Positions 11,899-20,689 of a stretch of 64,000 nucleotides of DNA are shown in pieces. The notes under the pieces are model-generated. The model did no database searches. It was not told the origin of the DNA and worked only from the letters and a program-made list of their open reading frames with translations. The stretch is from Acetobacteraceae bacterium. GTDB taxonomy: Bacteria; Pseudomonadota; Alphaproteobacteria; Acetobacterales; Acetobacteraceae. How positions within the stretch are numbered: the first letter of the stretch is position 1; every line of letters begins with the position of its first letter. Location of the stretch: NCBI GenBank assembly GCA_031291725.1, contig JARLIM010000018.1:1-64000 (forward strand), read 5' to 3'. The translations under genes were made by a program, and so were the position numbers.

Positions 11899-13767
11899 TC
11901 AATGCACGGTGTCTGAGGCGTCCTGCGGCAAGGGATGATAGCGCGGCCACGCGCCGGCGGCGAGTTCATCCAGGCTGGGTGTGGGCAGGTTCATCCGGGT
12001 CGCATAGATCCAGGTGAAGGTCAGCGCGCGCGGCACGAACACGCGGGTCTCGTCGATGGGAATCGATTCGATGAACAGCAACGGATCGCCCATATCCTGC
12101 ACTTGCGGTGCCCATTTGCCGAAATTGCCTGGCCCGCTGTTATAGGCGGCCAGCATATGCACCAGATTGGGACCGACAATCTCCGGCTGCGCCAGATACG
12201 ACACATAGCGTTGGCCAAGATCGAGATTGACGCCCGGATCGCGCAACTCACCCCGCAGCGAGCCACCGGCATCGCGCCCGGTCAGAAAGCCCGCCGTCTC
12301 GGGCATGATCTGCATCAGCCCGGTCGCTCCAGCCCCGGAGACCAGACCGGAGTCGAAATTCGATTCCGTACGGGTGATGCCATAGACCATCGCCGGATCG
12401 AGGCGGAAGCCGCTGGCGGGCAACAGACGGGGAATGGGGAAACGCGTGGCGTCGCGCGGTTGACCGTCACTGGCCTGCACAAGATCGGCCAATTGTCCGG
12501 CGAAGGCGAGCAGACCGGCCTGTTTGGCCACCAACATCACCGCGCGCCCCAACTCTGGCCGGCTGGTGGCAAGTGGCCATAATTGACGCAATTCCGCCTC
12601 GGCCCGCGCACGCTGGCCGAGTTGCAGCAGCGCGAAGGCACGCAGCCCCTGCGGCGTGCTGGAGACCGCATCGATATCGGCCACCGTCAGCAAATCGCGC
12701 GCATCACGCCCGCCCGCGGCAAAACCATATCCAAGCCCGAGAATGCGGCGGGCCAGGAAGCCATAGAAAGTCTGGCTCTCACTGGCAGCCCGTTGCATCC
12801 AGGGCTGATAGGCGCTGGCGTGTCCGGTGCGCAGCTGTGCCCGCGCAGCCCAGAACGCCGACGCCGCCCGCAAGGCGGACGTGGTCAGATTCGCACGCCA
12901 TGCCGCTTCAAACATCGGCCGCGCCAAATCGGGCCGCCCCATGCGCCACGCCGCAAGTCCAGCCATTTGACCGGCCAAGGAGGACGCCTCACAGGAAGTC
13001 TCGCCGCACCCCTTCGCGCCGGCCACGCCAAGCAAATAGGAATCGCCGTCACGATTGAGGGTGAAGAGAATCTGTGCGGCCTCTCCGCGCAGCTGCGAGG
13101 CATAAGCGAGGCTGAGGCCGGACGTGCTGGCCAGCAACTTCTCCACCCCCTCGGCCCCACGCGCCCGCGCGGTGTCATGCACCGAACGGTCCAGCATCGG
13201 GTTGCGGGCAAAGGTGAAATTCGTGGGCTCGGATTCTTCCGGCACCGGTCCCAAAGCCGGTGCACCATCCGGGGCCAGACCGGGTTGAACCGGAACGGGC
13301 GGCGGCGTCATGCCCGCGGGCAGACGGGTGAGCAGCAATGCGTGCAGCGCCGGGGCATCCGGCAGCGACGGGTACGTTTTCAGCCACGACACCAATTCAT
13401 CGGCACTCGGTCGCGTGGTGCGGCCAAGATATCGCTGGGCGAGCAGATGGCCGAGCATGTCGTGCACCAGCGGGGAGTCGAGATCCAACGCCGCCAGCTC
13501 GCGCCCGGCGGTGTCCATCTCTTCCCTGCCCTGCAACGCAAAGATGCGCGCAAGCTTCGCCGCGTCGCTGGGCGGCAACGGCCTTGGCAGAGCGATGCCC
13601 GAAGCGCCACGCGGATCCAAACGCGGAACCGCGAACGCTGTTTCGTCCATCGCCGTTACAGTCTGTGCGTCCGCCCGATTGACCGAAGCACCGGCCAGGA
13701 GAGCTGCCCCGGCCAACAAGGCACGGGCGGCAGGGAGGCGGCGGAACGCTAATCCGAACCCTCGCAT
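11899..13767 (-). CDS. Soluble-type lytic murein transglycosylase
   Basis: This periplasmic enzyme cleaves the MurNAc-GlcNAc bond of peptidoglycan, forming 1,6-anhydromuramyl ends. The start at 13767 gives a 622-residue protein with an N-terminal signal peptide (basic MRGFGLAFRR, hydrophobic stretch, then ADA|Q). The long middle region is alpha-helical and Ala/Leu-rich, as in the U-shaped domain of Slt70. The catalytic SLT domain lies at roughly residues 460-580, with the motif TRTESNFDSGLVSGAGATG holding the catalytic Glu and then LMQIMP and AAYNSGPGN. It is downstream of the uracil-DNA glycosylase gene, separated by 124 bases. Confidence 0.9.
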   Translation of the reverse strand: MRGFGLAFRRLPAARALLAGAALLAGASVNRADAQTVTAMDETAFAVPRLDPRGASGIALPRPLPPSDAAKLARIFALQGREEMDTAGRELAALDLDSPLVHDMLGHLLAQRYLGRTTRPSADELVSWLKTYPSLPDAPALHALLLTRLPAGMTPPPVPVQPGLAPDGAPALGPVPEESEPTNFTFARNPMLDRSVHDTARARGAEGVEKLLASTSGLSLAYASQLRGEAAQILFTLNRDGDSYLLGVAGAKGCGETSCEASSLAGQMAGLAAWRMGRPDLARPMFEAAWRANLTTSALRAASAFWAARAQLRTGHASAYQPWMQRAASESQTFYGFLARRILGLGYGFAAGGRDARDLLTVADIDAVSSTPQGLRAFALLQLGQRARAEAELRQLWPLATSRPELGRAVMLVAKQAGLLAFAGQLADLVQASDGQPRDATRFPIPRLLPASGFRLDPAMVYGITRTESNFDSGLVSGAGATGLMQIMPETAGFLTGRDAGGSLRGELRDPGVNLDLGQRYVSYLAQPEIVGPNLVHMLAAYNSGPGNFGKWAPQVQDMGDPLLFIESIPIDETRVFVPRALTFTWIYATRMNLPTPSLDELAAGAWPRYHPLPQDASDTVH

Positions 13768-13891
13768 GACACTCTGATTACACGACCCGCCGCGGTCGCG
13801 CAACCCTAAGTGGTGAGTGCAGTGCAGCACCTGCGACCTGGACGGGAATTTCCCTTTTTTGCCAAGGAGCTAGGGCAATTTCACAATTCGG

Positions 13892-14701
13892 TTAGGCGCC
13901 CTCCGAATCCAGATGCCGACGCAATGTCAGCACATCGCGCCATGCATCGCGCTTGGCCCCAGGGCTGCGCAGCAGATAGGCCGGGTGCAACATCGGCAGC
14001 GCCGGGATCGGCTGATCCAACCCCGGAATGCCGATCATATTCCAACGACCACGCAGCCGCGTGATGCCGGTTTTCACCCCCAGCACCGATTGCGCCGCCA
14101 TGCCGCCCATCAGCACGATGCGCTGTGGCTTGACCAACGCGATGTGACGCAGCAGGAACGGCAGGCATAGTGCCACTTCGCTGTCCGTGGGATTGCGATT
14201 GCCGGGCGGCCGCCAGGGAACGAGGTTGGTGATCAGATACTGCGTCCGGTCGAGACCCACGCTGGCGAGCATGCGGTCGAGGAACATGCCGGACGGGCCA
14301 ACGAACGGCTTGCCCACCCGATCCTCTTCAGCTCCGGGAGCCTCGCCGATGATCATCAGCCCCGATTCGGGGTTGCCATCGGAAAAGACGAGCTGGGTTG
14401 CGGTGGCCGCCAAAGCGCAGCCATCGAAGGCCGCCATCGCCGCCCGCAATTCGCCCAACGTATTGGCCGCATTCGCCACCTCCTGCGCCCGCGCCTGTGG
14501 GGCCTGGAGTGGCGCCGGCGCGGCGGGCGGAGATCGAACGGCCGCCACCGGGGCGTTTTCCGCCGCTGTCCGGGATTGCGGCATGGCCTGCGCGATCGCC
14601 TGCGACACCGCGCGCGCCACCATCCGGTCGATCGGCAGATCGTCCAGCGCCTCGTCGGCACCCCATTCCAGTTGCAGTCGCAAAGCCGCGAAATCGTCCA
14701 T
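13892..14701 (-). CDS. Uracil-DNA glycosylase, family 4-like, without iron-sulfur cysteines
   Basis: The protein removes uracil from DNA to start base-excision repair. In 269 residues the UDG-fold motifs are present: [17 protein letters not shown] (motif A region), [11 protein letters not shown] and the C-terminal [10 protein letters not shown]. The first 95 residues form a low-complexity Ala/Pro/Gln-rich linker. Canonical family 4 enzymes hold a [4Fe-4S] cluster with four cysteines. This protein has only two cysteines in total (in DGCALAAT and ALCLPF), so it cannot form that cluster in the usual way. Loss of the cysteines appears to be a feature of an alphaproteobacterial subgroup, from memory. 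Confidence 0.85.
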   Translation of the reverse strand: MDDFAALRLQLEWGADEALDDLPIDRMVARAVSQAIAQAMPQSRTAAENAPVAAVRSPPAAPAPLQAPQARAQEVANAANTLGELRAAMAAFDGCALAATATQLVFSDGNPESGLMIIGEAPGAEEDRVGKPFVGPSGMFLDRMLASVGLDRTQYLITNLVPWRPPGNRNPTDSEVALCLPFLLRHIALVKPQRIVLMGGMAAQSVLGVKTGITRLRGRWNMIGIPGLDQPIPALPMLHPAYLLRSPGAKRDAWRDVLTLRRHLDSEGA

Positions 14702-14804
14702 GCTGTATGAATCCCCGCGCCGCGATTTTGCGCAACCGGCAGTCTCGGCCTAATTTCACTTCAGCGTTGGGGGACGCACCCGGTTGGGTTGAGGGAGAGT
14801 TAAA

Positions 14805-16433
14805 ATGAGCGTCGAACGCGAGCAGATGGAATTCGATGTCGTGGTGGTCGGAGCCGGACCATCCGGCTTGGCCGCGGCGATTCGGCTGAAGCAATTGGCC
14901 CCGGATGCCGCTATCTGCGTCGTCGAAAAAGCCGCCGAGGTTGGCGCGCATATTCTCTCCGGCGTGGTGCTGGAACCGCGCGCGCTCGATGAATTGCTGC
15001 CGCATTGGCGTGAGATGGACCCGCCGGAATTCACCCCGGCCAAGGAAGATCGCTTCTTCTACCTCACCCCAGTCGCCTCCATCCGCATGCCCACGCCGCC
15101 GCAGATGCACAATGAGGGAAATTACATCGGCTCGCTCGGCAATCTCTGCCGCTGGCTCGGCACCCAGGCCGAGTCGCTGGGGGTGGAAATCTACCCTGGT
15201 TTCGCCGCCGCCGATCTGATCGAGGAAGACGGCCGCATTGTCGGCATCGTCACCGGCGATATGGGTGTGGGCCGCGATGGCGCGCCGACAGCGAATTACG
15301 CACCGGGCATGGAGTTGCGCGCCGCTTACACCATCTTCGCCGAGGGCTGCCGTGGCAGCCTGACCAAGAAGCTCTCCGCCCGGTTTGGGCTGGCGAAAGA
15401 CAGCCAGACGCAAACCTATGGCATCGGCATTAAAGAGCTGTGGGAGATCCCGGCCGAGAATCACAAGCCCGGCTATATCGCCCACACCACCGGCTGGCCG
15501 CTGAAAAGCGATACCTATGGCGGCTCGTGGCTCTATCACTGGGGCAAAAACCTCGTCTCCTACGGCATGGTGATCGGGCTGGATTACAAAAACCCGTATC
15601 TGTCGCCCTTCGAGGAAATGCAGCGCCTGAAGACGCATGTGGAGATGCGCACGCATTTCGAAGGCGGCCGCCGCATTGCCTATGGCGCCCGCGCCCTGGT
15701 GGAAGGCGGCTTCCAGTCGATCCCCAAACTCACCTTCCCCGGCGGCTGTCTGGTGGGCGACACGGCGGGCTTCATGAACGTGCCGAAAATCAAGGGCACC
15801 CACACCGCGATGAAATCCGGCATGCTCGCCGCCGAATCCGTCGCTGCCGCCCTGACGGGCGCGCGTCCGGCGGAGCCTGCGGGCTATCGCGAGGCGCTCG
15901 ATGCCAGCTGGCTGTCGGCGGAATTGCACAAAGTGCGCAACATCCGCCCCGGTTTCTCGAATTTCGGCCAACTCGGCGGGCTGATCAACGCGGCCCTAGA
16001 GACCTACATCTTCCGCGGCAAGGCCCCCTGGACGCTCAAACATCCGCATCCCGACAACGAATCGCTGCGCAAGGCCGCCGACAGCAAGCCGATCGGCTAT
16101 CCGAAAGCGGATGGCAAGCTGACCTTCGACCGGTTGTCCTCGGTGTTCATCAGCAACACCAATCATGAGGAACATCAGCCGATCCATCTGAAGCTGCGCG
16201 ATCCGTCACGGGCCATTGCGGTGAACTGGACGGAGTATCGCAGCCCGGAGACACGTTATTGCCCGGCCGGGGTGTATGAAATCGTCGGTGCCGACACCGA
16301 TACGCCGAGCCTGCAGATCAATGCGCAGAACTGCGTGCACTGCAAAACCTGCGACATTAAAGACCCGACGCAGAATATCGATTGGTGCACGCCGGAGGGC
16401 GGCGGTGGGCCGGTGTATCCGGGTGGGATGTAG
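14805..16433 (+). CDS. Electron-transfer flavoprotein-ubiquinone oxidoreductase
   Basis: ETF-QO is an inner-membrane-associated enzyme that passes electrons from ETF (loaded by acyl-CoA and similar dehydrogenases) to ubiquinone. The 542-residue product is standard length. It starts with the FAD dinucleotide-binding motif VVVGAGPSGLAAAI and ends with a [4Fe-4S] site, CVHCKTCDIKDPTQNIDWC, within the last 40 residues. GAGGGAGAG provides a ribosome-binding site. It is divergent from the uracil-DNA glycosylase gene across a 103-base gap. No etfAB genes are present in the window. Confidence 0.95.
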   Translation: MSVEREQMEFDVVVVGAGPSGLAAAIRLKQLAPDAAICVVEKAAEVGAHILSGVVLEPRALDELLPHWREMDPPEFTPAKEDRFFYLTPVASIRMPTPPQMHNEGNYIGSLGNLCRWLGTQAESLGVEIYPGFAAADLIEEDGRIVGIVTGDMGVGRDGAPTANYAPGMELRAAYTIFAEGCRGSLTKKLSARFGLAKDSQTQTYGIGIKELWEIPAENHKPGYIAHTTGWPLKSDTYGGSWLYHWGKNLVSYGMVIGLDYKNPYLSPFEEMQRLKTHVEMRTHFEGGRRIAYGARALVEGGFQSIPKLTFPGGCLVGDTAGFMNVPKIKGTHTAMKSGMLAAESVAAALTGARPAEPAGYREALDASWLSAELHKVRNIRPGFSNFGQLGGLINAALETYIFRGKAPWTLKHPHPDNESLRKAADSKPIGYPKADGKLTFDRLSSVFISNTNHEEHQPIHLKLRDPSRAIAVNWTEYRSPETRYCPAGVYEIVGADTDTPSLQINAQNCVHCKTCDIKDPTQNIDWCTPEGGGGPVYPGGM

Positions 16434-16511
16434 AATTCGTCATCTCCTCTGGCGATGCTGGCCAGCACGCCCAAGATGCACCAAGGTGAATCGTTGTCTT
16501 TGGGATCGCTC

Positions 16512-18233
16512 ATGACCGGTCTTCTGCCCCTGCGCCGTATCGTGCTTCTCAGCCTGACCATGCTGTCAGCCTGTGGTGCTGCTGATTTTGGAAAAACCAC
16601 GCCGTCCGCCACTGCCGAAGCTGCCTCGATGGCGGTGGATGAGCCGAGTGGTGCCTATCTGTCCGGGCGCAGCGCCCTGGCAAGCGGGGATGCCAATGCG
16701 GCGGCAAGCCTGTTCCTCAAAGGGCTGGCGCTGGAGCCAGACAACGAGGATTTGCAGAATGCCGCCTTCATGGCGTCCCTGCGCGCCGGTCGTCCAGAAG
16801 CGACCATGCTGGCCAAGCAGGTGCCGGGCGGCGTGGCGGCGCAGTTACTGCTCGCCAATGACGATGCCAAGCATGGCAATTGGTCGGCTGCTGAGCGGCA
16901 TTTCGCTGGCATTGTGCAGAAAGGCCCCATTCAGATCCTGCTGCCAATCCTGGTGGCATGGTCGCAATATGGCGATGGCCGGGTGGACGCCGCGCTGGCC
17001 ACATTGCTGCCATTGACTGAAAACCAGCGTTTCCGAGGCCTTTACGCCCTGCATGCCGGCCTGATCGCCGACCTGGCTGGGCGGGCGCCTCTTGCTGGGC
17101 GGATGTATACCATCGCCGAAACCGGCTCGGGCGGCACCAACGCCCAACTCGCCCGCATTCTGGCCAGTTGGTATGTCCGCTCCGGTAAATCCGCCGAAGC
17201 GCAACGTGCCTTCGCACCGTTTCAGGACAATGCCGGCAGCTTCGCCCTTGTGGTACCCAATCTCTACCGCGCCTCGGCCGAGATCCCGGTTCACTCGGCC
17301 GCCGAAGGCCTTGCCGAGGCCTATTTCGCGCTAGCCGGTGCCCTGCGAGGGCAAGACGGCAATGACATGACGGATCTGCTGATCAAACTCGCACTCGACC
17401 TGCATCCAGACATGACGATGGCCCGACTGCTCGAAGCCGAAATCATGGATGAAGGTGGACGCTCCGATGCGGCACTGGACGTGCTGAAGCCGGTGCGCGA
17501 TTCGGATCCGCTGATGCCGCTGGTAGAACTGCGTCAGGCCGCACTGTACTCCAAGATCGCCCGGACCGACAAAGCGCTGTCGGCTTTGGATGCGGTGCAG
17601 AAATTCGCCCCAGACCGGCCGGAATCCTACACACTGCGCGCCGATATTCTGCGCGACGCCAAACGTTACCCCGAAGCGGTGCAAGCCTATTCCGATGCAA
17701 TCGCCCGTATCGGCACGCCGAATGGTGGCAGTTGGGCGCTGTTCTATCAGCGCGGCATTGCCTATGACCAATCCAAGCAATCGGACAAAGCCGAGAAGGA
17801 TTTCCTGCACGCCCTCAAACTCGCGCCGGATCAGCCATATGTGCTGAATTATCTTGGCTACTCATGGACGGAGCAGGGGCGCAATCTGGACCGGGCGCAT
17901 AAGATGATCGAGCGCGCCGTGGCTCTACGACCGGACGATGCGGCGATAGTCGATAGTCTGGGTTGGCTGGAACTCAAGCAGGGCAACACCAAGGGCGCGG
18001 TGCAATTGCTGCAACGCGCCGTCGAGTTGGAACCCGCCGACCCGACACTGAACGGCCATCTCGGCGACGCCTACTGGGCTGCCGGACGCAAGCTGGAGGC
18101 ACAATTCCAATGGCGTCGTGCGCTGGTCTTCTCGCCGGAACCCGAGGATGTGCCGAAGCTTGAAGCCAAAGTGGCGCAGAGCGAAGCGGCCCTCGGCAAT
18201 CCGCGTACCACCGCCAAACCGGCGACGCCCTGA
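16512..18233 (+). CDS. TPR-repeat lipoprotein
   Basis: This is a 573-residue protein with a probable lipoprotein signal: the start at 16512 gives MTGLLPLRRIVLLSLTML, followed by the lipobox LSAC. The body is a run of tetratricopeptide repeats, clearest in the C-terminal half (LNYLGYSWTEQGRNLDRA, IVDSLGWLELKQGNTKGA, LNGHLGDAYWAAGRKLEA). Such proteins scaffold envelope assembly complexes. No specific partner is visible. It ends one base before the ispE start, and a TPR protein next to ispE is a recurrent arrangement in related genomes (recalled, not checked). Confidence 0.85.
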   Translation: MTGLLPLRRIVLLSLTMLSACGAADFGKTTPSATAEAASMAVDEPSGAYLSGRSALASGDANAAASLFLKGLALEPDNEDLQNAAFMASLRAGRPEATMLAKQVPGGVAAQLLLANDDAKHGNWSAAERHFAGIVQKGPIQILLPILVAWSQYGDGRVDAALATLLPLTENQRFRGLYALHAGLIADLAGRAPLAGRMYTIAETGSGGTNAQLARILASWYVRSGKSAEAQRAFAPFQDNAGSFALVVPNLYRASAEIPVHSAAEGLAEAYFALAGALRGQDGNDMTDLLIKLALDLHPDMTMARLLEAEIMDEGGRSDAALDVLKPVRDSDPLMPLVELRQAALYSKIARTDKALSALDAVQKFAPDRPESYTLRADILRDAKRYPEAVQAYSDAIARIGTPNGGSWALFYQRGIAYDQSKQSDKAEKDFLHALKLAPDQPYVLNYLGYSWTEQGRNLDRAHKMIERAVALRPDDAAIVDSLGWLELKQGNTKGAVQLLQRAVELEPADPTLNGHLGDAYWAAGRKLEAQFQWRRALVFSPEPEDVPKLEAKVAQSEAALGNPRTTAKPATP

Positions 18234-18234
18234 C

Positions 18235-19101
18235 ATGAGCGCTGCGCCCACTCTGCGCGAGGCCGCGCGGGCGAAGGTCAATCTGTGTCTGCATGTGGTG
18301 GGCAAACGGGCGGATGGCTATCATCTGCTCGACAGTCTGGCCGTCTTTCCGCAGACCGGGGATTGGCTGGAGGTTGGCGAATCGGATGGGTTGAGCTTGG
18401 AATTGACCGGCCGATTCGGCGCCAATCTCCGGGCCGAGCCGGACAATCTGGTGGTGCGCGCCGCACGTGGCTTGGCTGAGCTGGCGGCGGTTCCGGCGCG
18501 TGCACGGCTTGTGCTGGAGAAAAACCTGCCCGTCTCATCCGGCATTGGTGGCGGCTCGGCGGATGCGGCTGCGGCCTTGCGCGTGTTGGCGCGGCTCTGG
18601 GGTGTGCAGCTGGATGCCGGCGAACTGGCGGCGCTGGCCTTGCGACTCGGCGCGGATGTGCCGGTCTGCCTGGCTCAGCGCCCGACTCGCATGCAGGGGA
18701 TCGGCGAAATTCTCGCCCCTGCCCCGCGCCTGCCGGAGTGCGGCATGGTGCTGATCAATCCATTGGTGGCGGTGGCAACCCCGGCTGTGTTCAAAGCGCG
18801 GCGCGGCGGCTATTCTCCTGCGCCGATTCTGCCGGATAGCTGGGCCGATGCCGCCACGATGGCGGCGGATTTGGCCGGGTTGACCAATGATCTGCAAGCC
18901 CCGGCCATTGCGCTTTGCCCGCAGATTGCCGAGGTTCTGGCCGCCTTGCAGGCCGATTCATCGTGCCTGTTGGCGCGGATGAGCGGCTCGGGGGCGACGT
19001 GTTTTGGCCTATATGCAACCGCCGACATCGCAGCCGCTGCAGCCGCCCGGATGGCGCGCTCTGCGTGGTGGGTATGGGGCGGTGCGCTGTCTGCTGACTG
19101 A
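18235..19101 (+). CDS. ispE: 4-diphosphocytidyl-2-C-methyl-D-erythritol kinase
   Basis: IspE phosphorylates CDP-ME in the non-mevalonate isoprenoid pathway. The start at 18235 gives 288 residues beginning MSAAPTLREAARAKVNL, where AKVNL is the family's conserved N-terminal strand. The long frame from 18118 overlaps the TPR gene and its extra residues are unrelated. The GHMP-kinase ATP loop is LPVSSGIGGGSADAAAAL and the C-terminal motif is ARMSGSGATCFGLY. It is translationally tied to the TPR gene (ATG one base past the stop). tRNA-Gln follows about 50 bases later. Confidence 0.96.
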   Translation: MSAAPTLREAARAKVNLCLHVVGKRADGYHLLDSLAVFPQTGDWLEVGESDGLSLELTGRFGANLRAEPDNLVVRAARGLAELAAVPARARLVLEKNLPVSSGIGGGSADAAAALRVLARLWGVQLDAGELAALALRLGADVPVCLAQRPTRMQGIGEILAPAPRLPECGMVLINPLVAVATPAVFKARRGGYSPAPILPDSWADAATMAADLAGLTNDLQAPAIALCPQIAEVLAALQADSSCLLARMSGSGATCFGLYATADIAAAAAARMARSAWWVWGGALSAD

Positions 19102-19150
19102 ACGGGCTTGCCAGACAGCACCTTGTCGCCTTAATCAGGCGCTCCGCGAT

Positions 19151-19225
19151 TGGGACGTCGCCAAGCGGTAAGGCAGCGGATTTTGATTCCGCCATTCGGA
19201 GGTTCGATCCCTCCCGTCCCAGCCA
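19151..19225 (+). tRNA. tRNA-Gln (anticodon UUG)
   Basis: The 75-base cloverleaf has a perfect 7-bp acceptor stem (TGGGACG with CGTCCCA), discriminator G and an encoded CCA at 19223-19225. The anticodon stem GCGGA/TCCGC encloses the loop TTTTGAT, giving anticodon TTG (Gln, CAA). The T-arm is GGAGG-TTCGATC-CCTCC. Confidence 0.96.
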
Positions 19226-19242
19226 TCGCCGCAGCTTAGAAA

Positions 19243-19320
19243 CTGTCGTGAAGTGACAGAGAAAAACGGAATGGACACAGTTATCTGGAATCAGTGACAC
19301 AGAAATGTGGAATCGGTGAT
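19243..19320. repeat. Imperfect direct repeats and a small palindrome just after tRNA-Gln, possible insertion-element remnant
   Basis: The non-coding stretch after the tRNA contains CTGTC-N7-GACAG (19243-19259). It also holds two related blocks, around 19253-19273 and 19298-19318, each reading GTGACA.AGAAA followed by GGAAT. Repeated short blocks of this kind are typical of transposase-binding ends of IS21-like elements, but no transposase remains. The assignment is speculative. Composition is lower in GC than the surroundings. Confidence 0.3.
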
Positions 19321-19369
19321 CTGAATGACCGCCTTAGTGGGCCGTGGGTGACGGAGGCAAACAGGTAAG

Positions 19370-19966
19370 GTGTCAAAGCTGATTTGGGCCTCGATAATGC
19401 TGACGTGCCTGACTATTTCATCGATGGCGGAAGTGGTGCCGGGAGCCCTCCAACTGCCCGATCCAGATTGCCTGATTGCATTAAGCGCAGTTTCTTCGCC
19501 CGTTCCGAACTTTGAAGCATTCCACGAAAAATCCGTATGGAACAATAAGCCTGCTGAAGTCGATTTGAAGTCCGATCCTGAAGCATCGAGGTTCCGGACC
19601 GTCTTATCCGAGGGCGCGAAGCGTGGGCCAAACTTCGCTGGCCACTACACGATTGTTGGCTGGGGATGTGGAACCTCCTGCCTAAATCTCGCTCTCGTCG
19701 ACGCGAAGTCTGGAAAAGTTAATTTTTTGACCGCGCTCGGAGTCCTCTCAGAGATGTACGTGGATCCGAGCGCGGACCACGATGTCGGTATAAACGACGA
19801 GTTCCTTGGATTGAGGTTCCGGCGCGACAGCAGCCTTCTGGTGGTTCTGGGTTCCACCAGTGGTAGCGGACGGGGTGACGGTATCTCGTTCTACCAATGG
19901 ACAGGGGTTGATTTGAAGCTCTTAACGTTCGTGCCACGCAGCGAAGCCTGCCGCCGAGAACATTAG
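19370..19966 (+). CDS. Hypothetical secreted protein, lower GC than its neighbours
   Basis: I do not recognise a family. The frame opens at a GTG (19370), with GGAGG about 12 bases upstream, and encodes 198 residues. An ATG at 19397 is an alternative. The first 20 residues (MSKLIWASIMLTCLTISSMA) look like a signal peptide, so the product is probably periplasmic. The mature part has a GWGCGTSC segment with two close cysteines and ends in a Ser/Gly-rich loop and WTGVDLKLL, resembling a small beta-sheet protein. Codon use is less GC-rich than in flanking genes, and it follows tRNA-Gln and repeat-like sequence, so recent acquisition is likely. Confidence 0.6.
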   Translation: MSKLIWASIMLTCLTISSMAEVVPGALQLPDPDCLIALSAVSSPVPNFEAFHEKSVWNNKPAEVDLKSDPEASRFRTVLSEGAKRGPNFAGHYTIVGWGCGTSCLNLALVDAKSGKVNFLTALGVLSEMYVDPSADHDVGINDEFLGLRFRRDSSLLVVLGSTSGSGRGDGISFYQWTGVDLKLLTFVPRSEACRREH

Positions 19967-20074
19967 TGAGCGGATATTCCTCCGAGTTGTCACCGGATTC
20001 CATTTTTTCGAGTCAGTGCGGTCTATAAAATACAACGGCTTAGCGTAGCTCCCATTCCAGATTTCACTATCACT

Positions 20075-20581
20075 TCACAAGAAGCGTCGAAACCCGCCCA
20101 CCCCGCCCTCGCGGTAGATCAGCGGTGCGCCATTTTCTCCCAATAATACCTTCTCGATCACGCCCACGCAGATCGTATGGGTGCCGTATTCATAGGTGGC
20201 GTCCAGTCGGCAGAACATCGAGGCCGGGGCGTCGGGCAGATAGTTCAGCCCGTCCACATCCTCATGCCAGCCGCCAACGGTGAATCGCTCCGGGCCGCTC
20301 AGCTTACCGCCGAAGGCATCACACACCGGCCCATGCGCCTCACCCAGCAGCGTGACGCAGAACCGCCCGGCACCACGCACCGCCTCATGCATCGCAATCG
20401 AGCGATTGATGCAGACCAGCAGTGACGGCGGTTGGAAAGAAAGTGAGCTGACAGAGGTTGCCGCCATGCCGTGATGGACGTCACCATTGCGCGTGGTTAT
20501 CACGCTGACACTGCTGGCCATCCGGCGCATTGCCGTGCGGAAGCCGTCCATCACGGGCGTTTCAATCTTGATCTCGCTCAT
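20075..20581 (-). CDS. Flavin reductase family protein
   Basis: This 168-residue protein matches the flavin reductase-like (DIM6/HpaC) family, which uses NAD(P)H to reduce FMN or FAD for partner monooxygenases. Family features are FRTAMRRMASSVSVITT at the N-terminus, GMAATSVSSLSFQPPSLL (flavin binding) and FCVTLLGEAH. The gene is divergent from the crotonase gene with a 108-base gap. A luciferase-like monooxygenase (28778-29776) is a possible but distant partner. Confidence 0.85.
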   Translation of the reverse strand: MSEIKIETPVMDGFRTAMRRMASSVSVITTRNGDVHHGMAATSVSSLSFQPPSLLVCINRSIAMHEAVRGAGRFCVTLLGEAHGPVCDAFGGKLSGPERFTVGGWHEDVDGLNYLPDAPASMFCRLDATYEYGTHTICVGVIEKVLLGENGAPLIYREGGVGGFRRFL

Positions 20582-20689
20582 ACGGGCACTTCCCCAGTTT
20601 TGCAGCCCGGTCTAACTGGGCCTGTTCGGCGTGACAATCAGTTGATAAATTGACCGCGTTTTGCGCCACACAACAAGGGGACACGCCAT

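Noticed and set aside
13844..13860. GGGAATTTCCC followed by six Ts as a terminator
   Set aside because: The dyad has a one-base loop at most, and the adjacent genes run on the other strand.
20049..20060. CTCCCATTCCAG as a duplicated tRNA-Gln end (att site)
   Set aside because: It matches the tRNA 3' end at 10 of 12 bases only, too short and imperfect, and no integrase is nearby.
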